From Deltaproteobacteria bacterium (GTDB taxonomy: Bacteria; Desulfobacterota; Binatia; UBA9968), in contig JACPFE010000677.1 in NCBI GenBank assembly GCA_016183145.1, positions 1 through 10,292 of the forward strand: DNA of 10,292 bases, written 5' to 3'. The position numbers were made by a program, and so were the translations under genes. Below the pieces are notes generated by a model. That model saw nothing but the letters and a program-made list of their open reading frames with translations. It was not told where the DNA came from and did not search any database. Below are positions 6,617 to 10,292 of this stretch, in pieces. Each line of letters starts with the position of its first letter. Within the stretch, counting starts at the first letter, position 1.

Positions 6617-8698
6617 TCAGCTGCGAAGCTGCGCGCCGAAAAGTCGGCCGATTTGCTCGACCAATGTCTGATGCAGTGAATTGATCTCGCTGTCCGTGAG
6701 CGTCCGGTCCTCCGCGCGATAAGAAACTTTGTAGGCAAGGCTTTTCTTGCCCTCGGGGATCGGCGGTCCCATGTACTGGTCAAAAACACTCACATCCTCG
6801 ATCAACGTTTCACCACGATTCTTGATCCAGTCAACGATTTGCCGAGAGGGAAAGGCACGATCGACCACAACGGCGAAATCCCGCTCGACCAATGGAAAAC
6901 GCGGCAGCGAGCGGGCGGCGATTTGTCGCGGAGCATACTCAAGCAGTCCGTCGAAGTCAAGTTCGAAAAGAAAAAACGGCGGCAAGCCGAGCCGGTCGCA
7001 GACATCGGGATGAATTTGCCCCAGGTGGCCGAGCTTTCGCCCCGCCGAGCGAAGCGCCGCGGCCCTGCCCGGATGAAGAATGTCAGTCGTTTCTCCCGAC
7101 CAGGTCACCGGCGCTGCGCCGTGGAGCAGGTCCAACAGGCCTTCGACGAGCCCTTTGCAATCCAGGAATCCAGCCGTGGCCGCTTCGCCGTGACGCAGCC
7201 CCACACGGGGTCGCGCTCCGAACATGACTCCGGCCAGACACTGCCGCTCTTCGCTCTCTCCATCGGGGCCGGCGCGAAAAGTTTTTCCCAGATGGTAGGC
7301 GTAAAAGGTTTCGGCCTTTTGCGCCAGGTTCAGACGCAGGTTCTCGCTCAAACCGGGGAGCAGGCTGAGGCGCATTTCAGCGTTTTCTTTGGCGAGGGGG
7401 TTCATGACCGCCACCGGCGTCGGCGCGTCTCCCCACAAGCCGACAAAAGAATGGTTGAAAGTTTCGGTGGTAAAAGGAAGATTGATGACCTCGGCGAAAC
7501 CTTCGCCGGCGAGGAACGAGCGCAGGCGCCGTTCCCAAGCAAGGCGGTGGTCTTTTTTGCCGCCGGAACGCAGCGGCGGCAGCGTGGTCGGAATCTTTTC
7601 ATAACCATGCAGGCGTGCGATTTCCTCGATCAAGTCGGTCTCCCGGCAAAGATCGGGACGGCGCACCGAAGAAACGACTTTGATCCTATTGTGATTTGCC
7701 TCGCGCCGCGCATCCAGGCCCAGGGATCGCAGTATTTTCACCGCCAGCTTGCCATCGATACGCACGCCAAGGAGTTTCCCGATCCGCTCCTCGCGTAGCC
7801 AGAGCGTTGCTGTCTTGGGCTTGCGCGGATAACGATCGGCAACGCCCGCCGCTGGGGTTCCAGCGGAAAGCTTACTCATGAGATCAACGGCGCGATCGAG
7901 CGCCGCCAAGGTCCCTTCCGGGTCGACACCCCGCTCGAAACGGTGCGAGGCCTCGCTATGAAGAGCTAATCGCTTGGCGGTTCGGCGAATCGCGGTCGGA
8001 TCAAAGTTCGCGCTCTCCAGCAAGATCGACCGCGTTGCCGCTCCAACTTCGGTCTCGACGCCGCCCATCACGCCGGCAAGCGCGGCGGGGGAATCGCCGT
8101 CGCAAATGAGCAGGTCATCGGTCGCGAGCTCGCGCTCGACACCGTCGAGGGTGGTGAATTTTTGTCGCTCACGGGCCGGTCGAACGACGATTCGGCGCGC
8201 CGGCAATCGGTCCAAGTCGAAGGCATGGAGCGGCTGGCCAGTCTCCAGCATGACGTAATTGGTGATGTCGACAATATTGTTGATCGAGCGAATGCCGCAG
8301 GACTCCAGGCGAAAGCGTACCCATGGGGGTGAAGGCGCGACATCCACAGCGTCGACGATGCGCGCGGAGTAGCGCGAACAGAGGCGCGGGGTGTCGATCT
8401 GGATGTTGATCCGCTTCGCGGTGTCCGGCCCTTTCCCAGGTGAACTTACCGGCGCCGTTTTCGTCTGCCCACCGGTCAGAGCGGAAACTTCGCGCGCCAG
8501 CCCCGCAAGACCAAGGCAGTCGCCGCGGTTCGGCGTAACCGCCACTTCGAACAACCAGTCCGATTGATTTGTCTCAGGCTCCCGGAGCGGGGTCAGCGAC
8601 TCGACTTCGAGGCCTGCCATGGTGAGCAACTCGGCGAGCTTTTCCGGCGTGGCTTTGAAAGCGACAAATTCTTTCAACCAGTTGAAAGTGAACTTCAC
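6617..8698 (-). CDS. pheT: Phenylalanyl-tRNA synthetase beta subunit, short form
   Basis: This is the beta chain of the alpha2-beta2 enzyme that charges tRNA-Phe. It starts with the usual MKFTFNWLKEFV and GLEVE block, but then passes in about a dozen residues (37-48) to FEVAVTPNRGDCL (50-62). The OB-fold (EMAP-like) tRNA-binding insertion of about 100 residues normally found there is absent, giving 693 residues instead of the roughly 800 of the E. coli protein. The B3/B4 editing region (about 105-290, with DITNYVMLETGQPLHAFD), the B5 domain, the catalytic-like core and the FDX-ACB anticodon-binding domain (about 595-693) are all present. The start is GTG at 8698, with AGGGGAAG overlapping the pheS stop, 12 bases after pheS. 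Confidence 0.95.
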   Translation of the reverse strand: MKFTFNWLKEFVAFKATPEKLAELLTMAGLEVESLTPLREPETNQSDWLFEVAVTPNRGDCLGLAGLAREVSALTGGQTKTAPVSSPGKGPDTAKRINIQIDTPRLCSRYSARIVDAVDVAPSPPWVRFRLESCGIRSINNIVDITNYVMLETGQPLHAFDLDRLPARRIVVRPARERQKFTTLDGVERELATDDLLICDGDSPAALAGVMGGVETEVGAATRSILLESANFDPTAIRRTAKRLALHSEASHRFERGVDPEGTLAALDRAVDLMSKLSAGTPAAGVADRYPRKPKTATLWLREERIGKLLGVRIDGKLAVKILRSLGLDARREANHNRIKVVSSVRRPDLCRETDLIEEIARLHGYEKIPTTLPPLRSGGKKDHRLAWERRLRSFLAGEGFAEVINLPFTTETFNHSFVGLWGDAPTPVAVMNPLAKENAEMRLSLLPGLSENLRLNLAQKAETFYAYHLGKTFRAGPDGESEERQCLAGVMFGARPRVGLRHGEAATAGFLDCKGLVEGLLDLLHGAAPVTWSGETTDILHPGRAAALRSAGRKLGHLGQIHPDVCDRLGLPPFFLFELDFDGLLEYAPRQIAARSLPRFPLVERDFAVVVDRAFPSRQIVDWIKNRGETLIEDVSVFDQYMGPPIPEGKKSLAYKVSYRAEDRTLTDSEINSLHQTLVEQIGRLFGAQLRS

Positions 8699-8710
8699 CC
8701 AACTCTTCCC

Positions 8711-9748
8711 CTAGCCGAACTGCCGCAAAAATCTAAGATCGTTCTGGAAAAACAGCCGAATGTCGTCGATGCCGTATTTGAGCATGGCGATGCGCTCGAC
8801 GCCCATGCCGAAGGCGAAACCCGACACTTTTTCCGGATCGTAGCGGACAAATTTAAACACATGGGGATCGATCATCCCCGCGCCCATGATTTCAAGCCAG
8901 CCGCTTCCTTTGCACACCCGGCAGGTTTGTCGGGCGGCGCTGGATTCGCCGCCGCAAATCAAACACTGGATATCGATCTCCGCACTCGGCTCCGTAAACG
9001 GAAAAAAACTGGGCCGGAACCTCACACCGGTTTCCTGGCTGAAAATCTGTCGCAGAAAATGGCTCAGCACACCCTTAAGATCGGAAAGGGCAATGCGGTC
9101 GTCCACCATGAACCCTTCGACCTGATGGAACATCGGCGAGTGGGTCGCGTCGTCGTCGTGGCGATAAACCGCACCGGGAACGATGACTTGCAGCGGCGGC
9201 TTGCGCCTTTCCATCGTGCGAATCTGCACCGGTGAGGTATGGGTGCGAAGCAGCCTCCCGTTGGATACAAAGAACGTGTCCTGCATGTCCCGTGCCGGGT
9301 GATCCTTGGGAATGTTCAGCGCCTCGAAGTTATAATAGTCGTCCTCGATATCCGGCCCGCGCGCGATCTCGAAGCCCATTGCTAGAAATACATCGACGAT
9401 TTCATCGATGACGAGTGTCAACGGATGCGTCCGCCCCCGCTCCCAGCGCGTGCCCGGAAGGGTGATGTCGATTTGCTCCTCTTTGAGGGCGCGCTCCCTG
9501 GATTGTTCTTTAATCGCGACGAGACGCGTGTCTATCCGCTCTTCGACGAGCCGGCGCAACTGGTTGAGCTGTTCGCCCGCGCGCGGACGCTCCTCCGCCG
9601 GCAGGTCCTTTAGGCCGCGCAGCAGGAGCGTAACTTTTCCGCTCCGTCCCAGAACTCCGACCCGCAACTCTTCGAGCTCCTTTTCGGAGTCGGATTTCTG
9701 AATGTGCTCCAGAACCTCTCCTCGGAGAGCTTCCAGGGAATCGTTCAT
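8711..9748 (-). CDS. pheS: Phenylalanyl-tRNA synthetase alpha subunit
   Basis: This catalytic alpha chain of 345 residues activates phenylalanine and transfers it to tRNA-Phe. Residues 1-95 form the charged, coiled-coil N-terminal domain that contacts tRNA. The class II core follows: the motif 2 region PGAVYRHDDDATHSPMFHQ (191-209), a Phe-binding FFPFTEPSAE (248-257), and motif 3 GFAFGMGVERIAMLKYGI (310-327). Two C-x2-C pairs (C262/C265 and C276/C279) suggest a zinc knuckle, as in many bacterial PheS proteins. The ATG at 9748 has only a weak upstream GGGAT. The preceding 268 bases hold the structured leader described separately. Confidence 0.96.
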   Translation of the reverse strand: MNDSLEALRGEVLEHIQKSDSEKELEELRVGVLGRSGKVTLLLRGLKDLPAEERPRAGEQLNQLRRLVEERIDTRLVAIKEQSRERALKEEQIDITLPGTRWERGRTHPLTLVIDEIVDVFLAMGFEIARGPDIEDDYYNFEALNIPKDHPARDMQDTFFVSNGRLLRTHTSPVQIRTMERRKPPLQVIVPGAVYRHDDDATHSPMFHQVEGFMVDDRIALSDLKGVLSHFLRQIFSQETGVRFRPSFFPFTEPSAEIDIQCLICGGESSAARQTCRVCKGSGWLEIMGAGMIDPHVFKFVRYDPEKVSGFAFGMGVERIAMLKYGIDDIRLFFQNDLRFLRQFG

Positions 9749-9800
9749 CGGTATTTATCCCGCATTGTTCACGGTCCAAGGAAGAATCACGACCCTGTGT

Positions 9801-9978
9801 CAATCGAGGGGTGAGCTTGGAGGAGCGAAGGCATAGAGGCGAAAAGTTTCAATGCCGTGCAGCGCGCTCGGCAGGGCGCTCGGATTTTTCTCAGGTGCCC
9901 GCTTTACAATCTCAGCTTGGAGGCTGCAACAAGGCACAGGTCCATTGCCTTCGCTCCGGAGAGCTCGCGCCTCGATTG
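9801..9978 (-). promoter_or_regulatory. Large imperfect inverted repeat: candidate structured leader or ncRNA before pheS
   Basis: On the minus strand the 33-base arm at 9978-9946 can pair with the arm at 9833-9801 at 27 of 33 positions, including perfect blocks of 9 (CAATCGAGG), 5 (GAGCT) and 12 (GGAGCGAAGGCA) bases. The loop is 112 bases. Within the loop, 9936-9907 repeats the three key blocks of the 3' arm (TGCCTT, CCTCCAAGCT, GATTG) in the same order, so the 5' arm could instead fold locally. It ends 52 bases before the pheS ATG and has no strong U tract. It could be an attenuator-like leader, an independent small RNA, or a small palindromic insertion. Confidence 0.5.
9904..9945 (-). CDS. 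Possible 13-residue leader peptide in the pheS leader
   Basis: An ATG at 9945 opens a 13-codon frame (MDLCLVAASKLRL) ending in TAA at 9904. GGAG at 9957-9954 stands eight bases upstream, a good ribosome binding site. The frame covers the local copy of the 3' arm, so ribosomes on it would affect which fold forms. It contains four leucine codons and no phenylalanine codon, which does not fit classical Phe-controlled attenuation of pheST. A frame this short can easily be chance. Confidence 0.25.
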   Translation of the reverse strand: MDLCLVAASKLRL

Positions 9979-10016
9979 CTGTCACGCGTGAATCATCCAG
10001 ATTAGTGGCTGAGCGC

Positions 10017-10292
10017 TCAGGCGCCGAGATGAGATTTCGCCGTTTGGGCCAACTGTCCGAACCCCGGCAGGTCGAACATCGCGATCTCCGATAGGACTTT
10101 CCGGTCCAGCTCGACATGGGCTTGCTTGAGACCGTTCATGAGCTGGCTGTAGGAAAGGCCGTTGAGCTTGGCCGCCGCCCCGATACGCGTGATCCACAAG
10201 CCGCGAAAGGTTCGTTTCTTGACCCGACGGTCTCGGTAGGCGAACGCCAGGGAGCGCTCGACGGTCTCGCGCGCGGACCGGTAAAGTCTGCC
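10017..10292 (-). CDS. rplT: 50S ribosomal protein L20, C-terminal part (cut by window edge)
   Basis: Ninety-one residues are visible, reading GRLYRSARETVERSLAFAYR, then a basic KKRTFRGLWITRI segment, and ending AQTAKSHLGA before TGA. This is the highly conserved body of L20, a 23S rRNA-binding assembly protein that also represses its own operon in many bacteria. About 25 N-terminal residues are missing beyond position 10292. The frame must be read through the TTG at 10199, which is an internal leucine and not a start. The order rplT then pheS matches the usual infC-rpmI-rplT-pheS-pheT cluster. Confidence 0.95.
   Translation of the reverse strand, partial: GRLYRSARETVERSLAFAYRDRRVKKRTFRGLWITRIGAAAKLNGLSYSQLMNGLKQAHVELDRKVLSEIAMFDLPGFGQLAQTAKSHLGA

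Noticed and set aside
6839..7798. 319-residue plus-strand open frame opposite pheT
   Set aside because: It is antisense to a clearly conserved synthetase gene, has no recognisable domain, and long antisense frames are common in GC-rich genes.
9801..9978. 6S RNA, because the long closing stem and total length near 180 nt are similar
   Set aside because: I could not match the conserved central bubble sequences; size and a long stem alone are not enough.
9981..10008. CTAATCTGGATGATTCACGCG on the minus strand resembles part of the TPP riboswitch 3' motif, with a CTGAGA about 100 bases later
   Set aside because: The motifs are in the wrong order for a TPP riboswitch, the required pairings are missing, and pheS is not a thiamine gene.
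9749..10016. T-box leader for pheST
   Set aside because: No AGGGTGG-x-ACC T-box sequence, no specifier-loop layout and no terminator with a U tract.

Overview
The window looks like a chromosomal fragment of an uncultured, GC-rich, Gram-negative bacterium of the broad deltaproteobacterial type (Binatota, Desulfobacterota-like or similar). This placement is an inference. It rests on the gene order rplT-pheS-pheT-ihfA-merR, a true IHF alpha subunit, and stand-alone TctC- and NMT1-type binding proteins in the same stretch, which my memory associates with environmental lineages of this kind. No marker in the window fixes the phylum.

Layout. The right half (5393-10292) is a housekeeping cluster read entirely on the minus strand: the 3' part of rplT (ribosomal protein L20), a 268-base spacer with an elaborate inverted-repeat structure and a possible 13-codon leader ORF, pheS, pheT, ihfA, a small MerR-type regulator, and a Nudix hydrolase. 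pheS, pheT, ihfA and merR are tightly packed, with ribosome binding sites overlapping or abutting the preceding stop codons. PheT is about 100 residues short because the EMAP/OB-type tRNA-binding insertion is missing. A terminator-like hairpin with a U tract (5318-5358) follows the Nudix gene.

The left half (1-5267) is accessory and metabolic. On the minus strand, behind a good sigma-70-type promoter (5238-5267), lies a gene for a conserved protein of unknown function, broken by a single in-frame TAG, followed 95 bases later by an NMT1/THI5-like ABC substrate-binding protein. Converging on these from the plus strand are an M29-like (aminopeptidase T fold) protein with its own candidate promoter and a Bug/TctC-type substrate-binding protein. 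The permease and ATPase partners of both binding proteins are absent from the window.

The two most interesting observations are: (a) the rplT-pheS spacer, where one RNA arm can pair with either of two similar downstream copies, so two mutually exclusive folds are possible, with a short ORF and its Shine-Dalgarno sequence inside the switching region; and (b) the unknown-function gene that reads through a single TAG with family-like sequence preserved on both sides.
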